Shown here piece by piece: positions 1 through 9,039 of a stretch of 64,000 nt of DNA. Below the pieces are notes generated by a model. That model was not told where the DNA came from. It did not search any database and saw nothing but the letters and a program-made list of their open reading frames with translations. Origin of the DNA: Streptomyces sp. Edi2 (lineage in GTDB: Bacteria; Actinomycetota; Actinomycetes; Streptomycetales; Streptomycetaceae); the NCBI RefSeq assembly GCF_040253635.1, contig NZ_JBEJGX010000003.1:9052767-9116766 (forward strand). The letters are read 5' to 3'. The position numbers and the translations under genes were made by a program. The stretch's first letter is position 1. Each line of letters opens with the position of its first letter.

Positions 1-469
1 AACTGCGGGCGTGCCCGGCCGCAATGTCGGCCATCAGCTCATTGGCCTGCGCCAGATGCGCTGCCGCCTCTCCGACGTTCCACTCCGACCCGGGTACCGG
101 AAGCCCCATGTCGGCACCCCGGTGCAGCAGCGCGGCGATGTCCGCGGCGGTCTCGCGTATGGCCGCAGCGAGCCCATCGGGCAATGGGCTCCGTATGTCC
201 CGCCTGGCGGGCAGCGCGTCCTGTACGTCCTGCCTGTCGGGCAGCGCGCCCCGTACGCCCCGCCCAGCCACCGATTCCACGCCGTGCCGCTCCTCGATCT
301 CGTGCCTGCTGCCTGCTGCTGCCTGCTGCTGCCGCTGCTGCCGCCGCTGCCGCTGCCGCGCCCGCGCCGGTGTCCGTGCCCCCTGCCCGTCTTCGGTCCC
401 GTGACCGTTCCGGATGCCGGGGCCACCGGACGGCCGCAGGCGTCGCGGCGTCGCAGCGTTGCGGGCCAC
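1..469 (-). CDS. DinB/maleylpyruvate isomerase N-terminal family protein, 3' end outside window
   Basis: The reverse-strand frame ending at base 2 stays open back to about 470 and leaves the window, so only the N-terminal part is seen. Its distal part reads as a helix with an E-W-N-V-G-E-A-A-A-H-L-A pattern (around base 80-30), which is the hallmark of the mycothiol-dependent maleylpyruvate isomerase/DinB metal-binding fold. The first 100 or so residues are low complexity (Arg/Gln/Ala runs from the GCAGCAG tract at 300-355) and may not be translated: no ATG occurs before the conserved part, and GTG codons at 469, 487 and 496 are the only candidates, without a clear ribosome site. Family assignment is inferred from the short motif; a later alternative start is possible. 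Confidence 0.5.
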   Translation of the reverse strand, partial: MARNAATPRRLRPSGGPGIRNGHGTEDGQGARTPARARQRQRRQQRQQQAAAGSRHEIEERHGVESVAGRGVRGALPDRQDVQDALPARRDIRSPLPDGLAAAIRETAADIAALLHRGADMGLPVPGSEWNVGEAAAHLAQANELMADIAAGHARS

Positions 470-664
470 GGGGACGACTGAGGCCACCGGGACCACAGGG
501 ACTGCGCGAGTACAGGAGACCAGCCAACGGAGGCTGCGACAAGACCCTGGGCAGCGGGGCCGGGGACCGCGGACGGTGCGGCGAGTACGGTGCCCGTAGG
601 CCAGGCCCCTTCCTCGTCGGATAATGCAGGCGCCCGTAATGTCACCGCTGACATGATCGACGGC

Positions 665-1249
665 ATGAAGGTACTTGTGGTCGGGGCGACAGGGACGATC
701 GGCAGCGCCGTCGTCAGCGCGTTGGAGGCTTCTCATCAGGTGGTGAAGGCGTCGCGCAGCGGGCCGGTGAAGGCGGATCTGGCGGATCCGTCCTCTTTGG
801 ATGCGCTGTTCGCGGGGGTGTCGGACTTGGACGCGGTGGTGTGCTGTGCCGCCGGTGGCCCGCTGGTGGACCTGGAGTCGGTGTCGGACGAGGAGATCGC
901 CGCCGGAGTGCGCGGCAAACTGTTGGGACAGGTCGCGCTGGCCCGGCGAGCCGTGCGCCATCTCCCGGAGGGCGGCTCGATCACGTTGACCGGGGGCACG
1001 TTCTCCGCTCCCCTGGAGGGCGGATCGCTGGGGGCCCTCATCAACGCCGGGCTGGAGGGCTTCGTCCGCAATGCGGCCGATGAGCTGCCGCGACGCCTGC
1101 GTATCAATCTCGTCAGCCCTGGCTGGATCAAGGAAACCCTGGAAAGCATGGGTATGGACGGGGACGACGGCACTCCCGTCCGTGAGGTGGCCCGGGCGTA
1201 TGTGGCGGCCGTGGAAGGCGCCGCGCAAGGGCAGACCATTCGTCTGTGA
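665..1249 (+). CDS. short-chain dehydrogenase/reductase
   Basis: A 194-residue protein that begins directly with a nucleotide-binding fold: G-A-T-G-T-I-G at residues 7-13 is the SDR glycine motif, and a later L-V-S-P-G-W segment is typical of the region after the catalytic helix. It lacks a clear YxxxK (the region reads L-I-N-A-G-L-E-G-F), so it belongs with the short atypical SDRs of about 200 residues often called short chain dehydrogenase. The start at 665 is chosen because family members begin at the first beta strand; an in-frame ATG lies at 653. It is convergent with the lectin gene, separated by a strong hairpin. Substrate cannot be told. Confidence 0.8.
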   Translation: MKVLVVGATGTIGSAVVSALEASHQVVKASRSGPVKADLADPSSLDALFAGVSDLDAVVCCAAGGPLVDLESVSDEEIAAGVRGKLLGQVALARRAVRHLPEGGSITLTGGTFSAPLEGGSLGALINAGLEGFVRNAADELPRRLRINLVSPGWIKETLESMGMDGDDGTPVREVARAYVAAVEGAAQGQTIRL

Positions 1250-1286
1250 CGTCCGGGCGTGCCGTCCGCCCTGCATCGCTGAGACA

Positions 1287-1318
1287 GGGTGGGCCCGCGC
1301 GGTCGCTCGGGCCCACCC
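1287..1318. terminator. bidirectional hairpin terminator
   Basis: A perfect 11-bp stem, GGGTGGGCCCG at 1287-1297 and CGGGCCCACCC at 1308-1318, closes a 10-base loop. It lies between the stops of two convergent genes (1249 and 1366) and so probably terminates both. Confidence 0.75.
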
Positions 1319-1365
1319 GTTCTCCGGTATTCCGGTCCAGTCTCCCGGTTGCCGGATAACCCGGT

Positions 1366-2433
1366 TCAGTCGTTGCAGGTCGTGAAGTTCGGGCTGGTCT
1401 GGGCCAGATAGATGCTGGACCGGCCCTGGTCGTCACTCTTCAGCGGAACGGTGACGGTGTCCCTTGCCTTCCACGGGAACCCGCTCGCGTCAAAGGTCCA
1501 CTCGCCGGTCACCTTGGTCGCCAGTTCCGACAGCGCCACCCACCCGTACTGGTGCGACGGAACGGTGATCGTCAGGCTGTTGCCGAGTTCTTCCCGCACG
1601 TCATAGGTGACCTGACCGGAAATGGTGAGGCTGACGCTGGTCTGCACAGGGCTCGCGGCACCCGTCCCGAGGCCCGAAGTGAAGGTCACACCGAGCTGGC
1701 TCGACCAGCCGGTGGAGGTGTTGAGAGAGAACGTCCACGGCACCGGCGCCTCGGTGCCGTTGTACCAGACGGGGGAGACGCACTTCTTCGGCAGCGGCGC
1801 GGCCGGTTCCTGGGAGCCCTTGGTCCACGCACACGTGGAGCCGTCTTTCTGGCAGCGCTTCGACGCGTAGTCGACAGCGGCCTTGAGCGCCGCGTCACCT
1901 GCGCTGCCCGGGATCTTCCACTGCTGGGCCTTGGTGCCGTTGCAGCCGTAGGTCTGCGTCCAGGCGTCGTCGTACTGTGCGGCGCGGACCACGTCCAGGC
2001 ACTTGTTGTCCCCGGCGCTGCGGATCATGAAGGTGTCCGTGGCGCCGTTGACGGGCTGGAAGTACCAGCGCTGCGCGGAAGTGCCGGAGCAGGACTGCTG
2101 CTTGAGCGGAAGCCCGGCCTCGATGCACTTGCCGGTGTCGTCGTTGACGAGGGTGAAGGACGAGTCGGACCCCTGAGGGCGGGCGTCCCACTTCTGGTGG
2201 TAGCCGGGGGCGGAGTTGGTGACGATGAAGACGCCGTCTCCGGTGTTGCCGTTCTGTACATCCAGGTTCCGTCCGCCGTTGACCGACGTGAACGTCAGGC
2301 AGGACAGGCCCGAGCAGTTGTCTGCGGCCTGCGCGGTACCGGCCTGGGCGGCGGAGAGGCCCAGAGTGATACCGAGCGTGGCGATGAGCATGGTGAACGC
2401 GGTGGATAAGACCGCTGATCTGGGCGGCTTCAT
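1366..2433 (-). CDS. secreted ricin-type beta-trefoil lectin with C-terminal beta-rich domain
   Basis: A 355-residue exported protein. Residues 1-37 form a signal peptide (basic start, hydrophobic core, A-Q-A-A cleavage-like end). Residues about 40-175 are a ricin B lectin repeat: repeated Q-x-W motifs (QKW, QRW, QQW) and C-L/C-I-E-A turns. Residues about 230-355 are a Ser/Thr-rich all-beta segment (T-S-V-S-L-T-I-S-G-Q-V-T-Y), reminiscent of aerolysin/ETX-MTX2-like or carbohydrate-binding domains; that is inference. The ATG at 2433 is set by an AGAGGAG ribosome site ten bases upstream. Likely role: binding sugars outside the cell, either as a polysaccharide-binding protein or a toxin-like lectin. 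Confidence 0.85.
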   Translation of the reverse strand: MKPPRSAVLSTAFTMLIATLGITLGLSAAQAGTAQAADNCSGLSCLTFTSVNGGRNLDVQNGNTGDGVFIVTNSAPGYHQKWDARPQGSDSSFTLVNDDTGKCIEAGLPLKQQSCSGTSAQRWYFQPVNGATDTFMIRSAGDNKCLDVVRAAQYDDAWTQTYGCNGTKAQQWKIPGSAGDAALKAAVDYASKRCQKDGSTCAWTKGSQEPAAPLPKKCVSPVWYNGTEAPVPWTFSLNTSTGWSSQLGVTFTSGLGTGAASPVQTSVSLTISGQVTYDVREELGNSLTITVPSHQYGWVALSELATKVTGEWTFDASGFPWKARDTVTVPLKSDDQGRSSIYLAQTSPNFTTCND

Positions 2434-2655
2434 ACCAGTGCAACTCCTCTGTCCGACAACGGTGTTGGTGGTGCATTCCACCTTGTTGACCGCACTATCG
2501 CGGCTACCGCCGATTTTGAGTAGTGCGCCGCCTTCGGGGGCGGAAGGCGGCCGGCAGCGTGAAGCCCGAGGGCACTGACGGGCCGGCCAGGGCGTTCCCG
2601 GCGAAACCCATATCGTGAAGCAGCCGAACGGCCCTGAAGCATCCTGGAAGGACAC

Positions 2656-3030
2656 ATGATGGGATCCAGCTTCTTCGTCAGCGCCGACCAGCCGAACGGT
2701 GCCTCCTGGCCGTTCTCCACCGATCAACTGGTCGACTCCATAACCCGGTTGTGGCCCAGCAGCGCCGTCGGAGGCGGGCACGGGGACGTCCTTGAAATGG
2801 ACGTTCATGTCGATGGCCGGACACTGACCTTCGACTGGAACATCGCACACCAGGTACTCCGCTTCCCCGACCAGGATCCCCTCGCCGAACCCGCGCGCAT
2901 CGTGCACCGGCTGCTACGCGAGGTTGCACCCGATGTCCCCGCCGTCTGGTGGACGGAGTGCGACGCGACGCCGGAACCGATCGACTTGTCGCCCGATCCT
3001 GAGATATTCGTTCGCGATTTCGTCGGCTGA
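2656..3030 (+). CDS. conserved hypothetical protein, 124 residues
   Basis: Starts at ATG 2656 behind a GGAAGGA ribosome site. The protein has no signal peptide or membrane segment; it contains one acidic beta-alpha unit (V-L-E-M-D-V-H-V-D-G-R) and a short tail rich in Asp/Pro. I do not recognise the family. It diverges from the lectin gene across 220 bp that probably hold both promoters. Codon use and GC are like the neighbours, so it is likely a real gene. Confidence 0.7.
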   Translation: MMGSSFFVSADQPNGASWPFSTDQLVDSITRLWPSSAVGGGHGDVLEMDVHVDGRTLTFDWNIAHQVLRFPDQDPLAEPARIVHRLLREVAPDVPAVWWTECDATPEPIDLSPDPEIFVRDFVG

Positions 3031-3058
3031 CACCCACCCAGGCCCGTGAGGACTGTAA

Positions 3059-3075
3059 CGCGGGCCCGGCCCGCG
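3059..3075 (+). terminator. short GC hairpin
   Basis: CGCGGGC, three-base loop, GCCCGCG directly after the stop at 3030. Plausible terminator of the small gene, though the stem is short and no T-run follows. Confidence 0.4.
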
Positions 3076-3152
3076 AGGCGGCTGCCCGGCCGCAACAGGA
3101 TCCCGGCTCGCAGCACGAGCCCGGTCCCCGGTGCCTTGGCTAATCTGCTCGG

Positions 3153-6100
3153 GTGACCATCGACCTGACCCTGCTGCCGCGTGTCGCCTATCGCGGACAG
3201 GAGGTCACCGCGCCCCGGCTCCGCGGCCTGCTCGCGCTGCTCGCGGGCGACTTGCGCACCGGCTGCAGCACCGAACGGCTGGTGGCAGGGCTGTGGCCGG
3301 ACGCGTTGCCGGAGCGGCCGGCAAAGGCGGTGCAGGTCCTGGTGTCCAGGGCGCGGGCGCAGCTGGGCGCCGGCGTCCTCGTCAGCACGCCGAGCGGGTA
3401 CCGGCTCGCCCTCGCCGAGGAGCAGGTCGACAGCTCCGCCCTGCTGCTGCACGCCGCCGCCGGCGCGGACCGGGCCAGGGCCGGCGACCACGCGGGATCG
3501 CTCGCTGCGGCCGAGGCCGGACTCGCGCTGTGGGAGGGCACTTCCGACGGGGACGTTGGCACCGGCGACCCCATAGCCGCGTTACGCGCCGAGCGTGTCC
3601 CCGTCCGCGGCACGCTCGTCCGCACGCAGGCGCTCGCGCTCGCCCGGCTGGGCCGGCACGCGGAGGCAGCCGGGCCGCTGGCCGGCGCCGCCTCGGAACA
3701 TCCGCGCGACGAGGAAGTGCTCGCCGAGCTGCTGCGCGGTGAGGCGGCGACGGCAGGCCCGTCCGCCGCGCTGGCGCGGTACGAGGCCTACCGCCGTGCG
3801 TTGCGCGACGAACTCGGCACGGACCCGGGCGCCGGGCTCAAGGCGGTACAGCAGGAACTGCTGTGCGGCGAGGCACCTGTGGTCAGGCACGGCGTACCGC
3901 ACGAGCCGAATCCACTCCTCGGCCGGGACGAGGACATCGCGGCGGTGGCGCGGCTGCTGCGCGCCTCCCGCGCGGTCACCGTCGTCGGCCCCGGAGGCCT
4001 CGGCAAGACCCGGCTCGCATACGCCGTCAGCCGCCGGGCCGAGCAGCGCGTGGTGTATGCCGTGCCGCTCGCCGGCGTCACCGCGGACGAGGACGTGGCC
4101 GCGGAGGTGGCCTCCGCACTCGGCGCGGGCGAGGGGCGGCACGGCGCCGTGAGCGGTCGCGCCTCGGCCGACCCGCTGACCGGCATCCTCGGCGCGCTCG
4201 GTTCCGGGCCCGCCCTGCTGGTGCTGGACAACTGCGAGCAGGTCATCCGGGGCGCCGCCGCCCTCGTGCGGGACCTGCTCGCGTCCTCGGAGGACCTGCG
4301 GGTGCTCGCCACCGGCAGGGCCCCGCTGGGCCTCACCGCGGAGGCGGTGTACGCGCTGCCGGAGCTCGGTCTCGACACCTCGGCCGAGCTGTTCGCGCAG
4401 CGGGCCCGGGCCGCCCGGCCCGGCGTGGAGCTGCCGCCGGACGCGGTGGCCGGGCTGTGCCGCCAGCTCGACGGGCTGCCGCTCGCCGTGGAGTTGGCCG
4501 CGGCGCGGGTGCGGGTGCTGTCGGTGCCGGAGATCGCCCGCCGGCTCGGTGACCGGTTCGCTTTGCTGCGTGGCGGGGCGCGGGATGTGCCGGAGCGGCA
4601 CCGCACGCTGCACGCGGTCGTGGAGTGGAGCTGGAACCTGCTCGCCGAGGACGCCAGGGCGGCGCTGCGCACGCTGTCCGTCTTCCCCGGCGGCTTCTCG
4701 GGCGAGGCGGCGGAACAGGTGCTGGGCGAGGGCGCGCTGTTCCTGCTGGAGCAGGTGGCCGGTCAGTCGCTGCTCACCGTCGCCGACACCCCGGCCGGCG
4801 TGCGGTTCCGGATGCTGGAGACCGTACGGGAGTTCAGTGCGGCCCGGCGCGCGGAGGCGGGTGGGGAAGAGGAAGCCGTCGGCCAATTCCTCGCCTGGGC
4901 ACGGAACTTCGGGGTCGCTTACCACGACGTGCTCCTCGGCTCGGGACCAGAACCTGCCCCGGGCTCTCGGCTCCATCCCCCGGCTTCCGGCTCCGCCCGG
5001 GCGGGGGAGACTTCCTTGCGCAGGGAAGACCCCCTTGCCGCCCGGGAGCGGATCAGGGCCGAGCAGGACAATCTCGTGGCGGCCCTGCGGTACGCCCTGG
5101 CCCGTACGGACGGACCCGCCACCGCCGCCGTCACCGCCGTCCTCGCCGTCTTGTGGTCGACCGACTCCAACTACCCCCGCCTCGTCGCCCTCGCGGCCGA
5201 CACCGGCCCGCCGCTGTCGCATTACCACCCCGAGCCCACATACGTCGAAGTCGCCCGCGCCGCCGCGGTGTTGTGCACGGCGAGCCTGTTCATGAACTAC
5301 AGCCCGCAGGGCATCCGCCAGCTCGTCACCCTCCGGCGGCTGCCCCCGGCCCCGCCGGACACGCTGCTGCGCGCCGCCGCTGTGGTGCTGAGCGCGGTCC
5401 CCGAGATGCTGCCTCCCGGTTACGAAGTGCTGCACAGGCTCTGCGACAGCGAGCAGCCGCTGGTCGCCGGTATCGCGGAGTGCGTCGCCACCTACCTCTG
5501 GGAGTACGAGCACGACCTCGACCGCGCGCTCGCCGCGGCCCGCCGGATGACCGCCGCACTGGCACCGGTCGACAGCCCGTCCCTGCAGGTCGTGGGCCAC
5601 TCTCGGCTGAGCGAGCTGTGCTTGAAAGCGGAGCAGGGCGAGGCCGCTTACGTATCCCTCAAGGCGGCGCTCGAGGCGCTGCCGCGGTTCGGCGACGCGC
5701 ATGACTACATCGGCATCCGCTGGGGCCTCGCTCTTGCGTGCCTGCAGTGTGGTGACCCGGACGAGGCCGGGTTCTGGCTGCGGCAGGCGGAGGGCGACGG
5801 CACTCCGCAGCAGGACATCTTCTACAGTCCCGACCTCGGCGTGCGCGCCGAGATCGCGCTCGCTCACGGGCTGCCGGAGGCCGGACTCGGCCTGTGGCGC
5901 AGCGCCGTGGAGCGGCTGCCCGGGGCCGGCTCGATGTACAGCCGCGACCCCTGGCGCGACCCGTGGGCGCTGCAGATCCAGTCGGCAGCGGTGACCGCGC
6001 ATGCGTACGCCGGCCGTCTCGGGCCCGTCGCGGAGACGGTCGACCGGCTGCGGGAGCGGCTGCGGACTCTGCTCTCCGGCCCGTCCCACTCGCGCATGGA

Positions 6101-6425
6101 GCTCCCGGTCTTCGGGACGGTGCTGCACGCGCTCGGCATGGCGGGGCTCGCATCCGGTGACGCCCGTGCCGTACGGATGATCGCGCTGTCCGAACGGCTG
6201 CGGGTGCTGCGCGAGTTCCAGCCGACCATGTCGGCGGCCCGCGCCCGGCAGGCGGCCCAGGGTGCCGACCGGGCGGCGTACGCCGACGCGGTGTCGGAGT
6301 ACGCCGCCCTGGGCCGGGACGAGCTGCGGGAGGCAGCCCGCGTGCTCACTTCGGGGCGCGGTGGAACAACGACTTCGACCAGCTGTACCCGAGCGCGGCC
6401 AGGCCCAGGCACCAGACGATCGTGA
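3153..6425 (+). CDS. BTAD/AfsR-type ATPase transcriptional regulator
   Basis: A 1090-residue protein starting at GTG 3153. Residues about 15-90 are an OmpR-like winged helix (R-L-R-G-L-L-A-L-L, then G-L-W-P-D-A-L-P-E-R-P), residues 95-235 the bacterial transcriptional activation (BTAD) helical domain, then an NB-ARC-like ATPase with Walker A G-P-G-G-L-G-K-T at residues 279-286 and Walker B A-L-L-V-L-D-N-C near 352. The rest is a long helical region as in large AfsR/LAL-like regulators. Such proteins switch on secondary metabolism or resistance operons. The gene points at an exporter operon and overlaps its end by 80 bp; the last 25 or so residues are antisense to the permease and compositionally odd, so the ancestral C terminus may have been lost. 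Confidence 0.9.
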   Translation: MTIDLTLLPRVAYRGQEVTAPRLRGLLALLAGDLRTGCSTERLVAGLWPDALPERPAKAVQVLVSRARAQLGAGVLVSTPSGYRLALAEEQVDSSALLLHAAAGADRARAGDHAGSLAAAEAGLALWEGTSDGDVGTGDPIAALRAERVPVRGTLVRTQALALARLGRHAEAAGPLAGAASEHPRDEEVLAELLRGEAATAGPSAALARYEAYRRALRDELGTDPGAGLKAVQQELLCGEAPVVRHGVPHEPNPLLGRDEDIAAVARLLRASRAVTVVGPGGLGKTRLAYAVSRRAEQRVVYAVPLAGVTADEDVAAEVASALGAGEGRHGAVSGRASADPLTGILGALGSGPALLVLDNCEQVIRGAAALVRDLLASSEDLRVLATGRAPLGLTAEAVYALPELGLDTSAELFAQRARAARPGVELPPDAVAGLCRQLDGLPLAVELAAARVRVLSVPEIARRLGDRFALLRGGARDVPERHRTLHAVVEWSWNLLAEDARAALRTLSVFPGGFSGEAAEQVLGEGALFLLEQVAGQSLLTVADTPAGVRFRMLETVREFSAARRAEAGGEEEAVGQFLAWARNFGVAYHDVLLGSGPEPAPGSRLHPPASGSARAGETSLRREDPLAARERIRAEQDNLVAALRYALARTDGPATAAVTAVLAVLWSTDSNYPRLVALAADTGPPLSHYHPEPTYVEVARAAAVLCTASLFMNYSPQGIRQLVTLRRLPPAPPDTLLRAAAVVLSAVPEMLPPGYEVLHRLCDSEQPLVAGIAECVATYLWEYEHDLDRALAAARRMTAALAPVDSPSLQVVGHSRLSELCLKAEQGEAAYVSLKAALEALPRFGDAHDYIGIRWGLALACLQCGDPDEAGFWLRQAEGDGTPQQDIFYSPDLGVRAEIALAHGLPEAGLGLWRSAVERLPGAGSMYSRDPWRDPWALQIQSAAVTAHAYAGRLGPVAETVDRLRERLRTLLSGPSHSRMELPVFGTVLHALGMAGLASGDARAVRMIALSERLRVLREFQPTMSAARARQAAQGADRAAYADAVSEYAALGRDELREAARVLTSGRGGTTTSTSCTRARPGPGTRRS

Positions 6426-7137
6426 TCCACCAGTTGTTGCCGATCTCGCTGCCGAGCAGCAGGCCGCGCAGCGTCTCGATGGCCGGCGTGAACGGCTGGT
6501 AGGCGGCGATCGGCTGGAACCAGCCCGGCATCGCGTCGACCGGGACGAAGGCGCTCGAGAGGAACGGGAGGAGGAGCAGCGGCAGGGCGTTGTTGCTGGC
6601 CGCCTCGGCGTTCGGGGCGGCCAGGCCCATCCCGACGGCGAGCCAGGTGAGCGCCGTGGCGACCAGCACGAGCAGCCCGAACGCCGCCAGCCACTCCAGT
6701 GCCGTGGCGTGCGTGGACCGGAAGCCGATGGCCACGGCGACGGCGCCGACGACGACCACACTGATGACTGCCTGCAGCACGCTGCCGACCACATGCCCGA
6801 TGAGCACCGACCCGCGGTGGATCGCCATCGTACGGAAGCGGGCGATGATGCCCTCGGTCATGTCCATGGCGACGGACACCGCGGTCCCGGCCGGGGTGGC
6901 GCCGATGGTCATCATCAAGATGCCCGGGACGAGATAGGCGAGGTATGCGGAACGGTCGGCGCCGCCGCCACCCAGGCCCGCACTCATCACGTCGCCGAAG
7001 ACGTAGACGAAGAGCAGCAGCAGGACGACCGGCGTCAGCAGGATGTTCAGGGTGAGCGACGGGTAGCGCCGTGCGTGCAGGAGGTTGCGGCGCAGCATCG
7101 TGGACGAGTCACGTACGGCGAGCGAGAGGGAGCTCAT
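6346..7137 (-). CDS. ABC-2 type transporter permease, DrrB-like
   Basis: A 263-residue integral membrane protein with about six hydrophobic segments (for example L-L-T-P-V-V-L-L-L-L-F-V-Y-V-F-G near residue 35 and a long hydrophobic stretch near 135-180) and the ABC-2 family pattern P-G-I-L-M-M-T. It follows the ATPase gene with an ATGA overlap (start 7137, ATPase stop 7134), so the two are translationally coupled. Together they would make a daunorubicin-resistance-type drug or lipid exporter in the cell membrane. Its 3' end overlaps the convergent BTAD gene by 80 bp. Confidence 0.9.
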   Translation of the reverse strand: MSSLSLAVRDSSTMLRRNLLHARRYPSLTLNILLTPVVLLLLFVYVFGDVMSAGLGGGGADRSAYLAYLVPGILMMTIGATPAGTAVSVAMDMTEGIIARFRTMAIHRGSVLIGHVVGSVLQAVISVVVVGAVAVAIGFRSTHATALEWLAAFGLLVLVATALTWLAVGMGLAAPNAEAASNNALPLLLLPFLSSAFVPVDAMPGWFQPIAAYQPFTPAIETLRGLLLGSEIGNNWWITIVWCLGLAALGYSWSKSLFHRAPK

Positions 7138-8105
7138 CGGGCAGTCTCCTTGGGCTGGTGGGGGACGCCGGTGCCGCTGGTCAGGGCGAAGAACACGTCG
7201 TCGAGGTCGGGGGTGTGCACGGTCAGCTCGTCCGCCTCTACACCGGCCGAGTCCAGCCGGTCGAGGAGGGCGCGCAGCTCGCGCTGACTGCTGTCGCAGG
7301 GGATCTGCAGCACCAGGGATTCGTCGTCGCGGGGTACCTCGCGCAGCGCGACGGCGGCGGACCGGTACGCGCCCGGGTCGGCGAAACGCAGCCGCACGTG
7401 CCCGCCCGGGACGAGCCGCTTCAGTTCGCCGGCGCTCCCTTCGGCGGCGATCCTGCCGTCGCTCAGCACCGCGATGCGGTCGGCGAGCTCGTCGGCCTCC
7501 GCCAGATACTGGGTGGTGAGGAAAACGGTGACGCCGCCGGAGACCAGCTCGCGGATGATCCCCCACATGGTGTGACGGCTGCGCGGGTCGAGGCCGGTGG
7601 TGGGCTCGTCGAGGAAGAGGATCCGGGGGCTGCCGACCAGCGTCATGGCGATGTCGAGACGGCGCCTCATACCGCCGGAGTAGGTGGCGGCGGGCTTCTT
7701 CGCGGCCTCCACCAGGTCGAAGCGCTCCAGCAGCTCGGCGGCGGTGCGGCGGCCCTCGCGGCGGGAGAGGTGGTGCAGGTCCGCTATGAGGAGCATGTTC
7801 TCCTCACCGGTGATCAGGCCGTCGACGGCGGAGAACTGCCCGGTGACACCGATCGCGGCCCGCACGGCCTGTGGGTCGGCGGCCAGGTCGTGGCCGCCGA
7901 CGCGCAGATCGCCGGCTTCGGCGGTGACGAGAGTGGAGAGGATCTTGACGGCGGTGGTCTTGCCTGCACCGTTCGGGCCGAGCAGGGAGAAGATGGTGCC
8001 GGCCGGCACCGCCAGGTCGATGCCGTCCAGGACGGTCTTGTCCCCGTAGGCCTTGCGCAACCCCTTGGCCGCGATGGCGAGTGAGCGCGATGTCGTTGTC
8101 GTCAT
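7134..8105 (-). CDS. ABC transporter ATP-binding protein, DrrA-like
   Basis: A 323-residue ATPase with Walker A G-P-N-G-A-G-K-T-T at residues 43-51, signature Y-S-G-G-M-R-R-R, Walker B I-L-F-L-D-E-P-T-T-G-L-D-P and the C-terminal DrrA-type extension ending near T-P-D-L-D-D-V-F. It powers the permease encoded immediately downstream. DrrAB pairs commonly export antibiotics made or met by the cell; the substrate here is unknown. The convergent BTAD regulator is a candidate controller of this operon by position only. Confidence 0.93.
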   Translation of the reverse strand: MTTTTSRSLAIAAKGLRKAYGDKTVLDGIDLAVPAGTIFSLLGPNGAGKTTAVKILSTLVTAEAGDLRVGGHDLAADPQAVRAAIGVTGQFSAVDGLITGEENMLLIADLHHLSRREGRRTAAELLERFDLVEAAKKPAATYSGGMRRRLDIAMTLVGSPRILFLDEPTTGLDPRSRHTMWGIIRELVSGGVTVFLTTQYLAEADELADRIAVLSDGRIAAEGSAGELKRLVPGGHVRLRFADPGAYRSAAVALREVPRDDESLVLQIPCDSSQRELRALLDRLDSAGVEADELTVHTPDLDDVFFALTSGTGVPHQPKETAR

Positions 8106-8264
8106 GCCGCAGAGATTGCGGCAGGGCGCATTCAGCGCGGTTTCAGGAGGGTTTCAGCGCTCAGGAACCCTGGGTTGCCTCGGACGTGCCCTTCAGCTCC
8201 TTCGGCCCCATCAGCCCTCCAGGCCCCCTTCTGGTGACGGCGACCGCGCCCGGCTGCCGTCAGT

Positions 8265-8927
8265 TCACCGGCCCAAGTCGGCGGCTTTGACCTCGCGTCG
8301 GGCAAGGACGTCCTCGCAGCGATCGTCCATCTGCCGAAGTGCCTCGCGGCGGTCCCGTCGGGAGAGCCGGTCGAGATAGGTGTGCCCGAGGAGGTGATCG
8401 GTCTCGTGCTGCAGACACCGGGCGAAATACCCCGTTCCCTCGATCACGAGGGGAGCGCCGTCCTTGTCGAAGCCACGCACGACGGCACGATCGGTCCGCG
8501 GGACCGCCATGGAGGCACCGGGCACGGACAGGCACCCTTCGAAGTCGTCGACGAGCCGACGGCGGCCGGCCTCGGGCTGGTCGAGAACGGGGTTGACGAG
8601 GTGGCCGACATGCCGAACCCCGTAGTCGTCCGGGCAGTCGTACACGAACAGCCGCAGGTCCACACCGACCTGATTGGCAGCCAGGCCGGCACCGTCGGCC
8701 ACCCACATGCTCAGGAACATGTCGTCGATCAGCGCCGACAGCTCGGCGGTGCCGAACTCCGTCACCTCACGACATCGACGGTTGAGGATGTCCTCGCCCA
8801 CCACCGTGATCCGGCGTACCGAACCCCGGCCGGTTTCCGGAGGCAGAGCCGGATAGGAGTCGACCGGCTCGCCCTGGACTCGGACCCGCTGGTCGTCGGC
8901 GCGAGGTCGATCGTGCGGAAGGGACAT
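8265..8927 (-). CDS. def: peptide deformylase
   Basis: A 220-residue protein with all three deformylase motifs: G-A-G-L-A-A-N-Q-V-G at residues 79-88, E-G-C-L-S at 130-134 (metal-binding Cys) and Q-H-E-T-D-H at 173-178 (two His ligands and catalytic Glu). It removes the formyl group from nascent proteins in the cytoplasm. The ATG at 8927 has an AAGGA site nine bases upstream. It is probably an additional deformylase paralogue, because it stands alone beside a regulator rather than with fmt or other translation genes. It is transcribed divergently from the winged-helix gene, across a tandem palindromic operator. Confidence 0.92.
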   Translation of the reverse strand: MSLPHDRPRADDQRVRVQGEPVDSYPALPPETGRGSVRRITVVGEDILNRRCREVTEFGTAELSALIDDMFLSMWVADGAGLAANQVGVDLRLFVYDCPDDYGVRHVGHLVNPVLDQPEAGRRRLVDDFEGCLSVPGASMAVPRTDRAVVRGFDKDGAPLVIEGTGYFARCLQHETDHLLGHTYLDRLSRRDRREALRQMDDRCEDVLARREVKAADLGR

Positions 8928-9010
8928 CGTGGTTCCTTCGTGTTCGTGTGGGGCCAAGGTGATGGTATAGACGGTCGGAAGTCTTCGCGGAGTACGGCCA
9001 GTTGCGAAGT

Positions 9011-9039
9011 TCTTTGCAAAGTAGCAGACTTTGCAAAGT
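9011..9039. promoter_or_regulatory. tandem palindromic operator, CTTTGCAAAG x2
   Basis: Two exact copies of the palindrome CTTTGCAAAG lie at 9012-9021 and 9029-9038, 17 bp centre to centre. The second overlaps the presumed GTG start of the winged-helix gene. The position between deformylase and regulator suggests autoregulation of both. Confidence 0.65.

Noticed and set aside
3582..6794. 1070-codon open frame on the minus strand
   Set aside because: Antisense shadow of the BTAD regulator and permease; Arg/Pro-rich with no motif.
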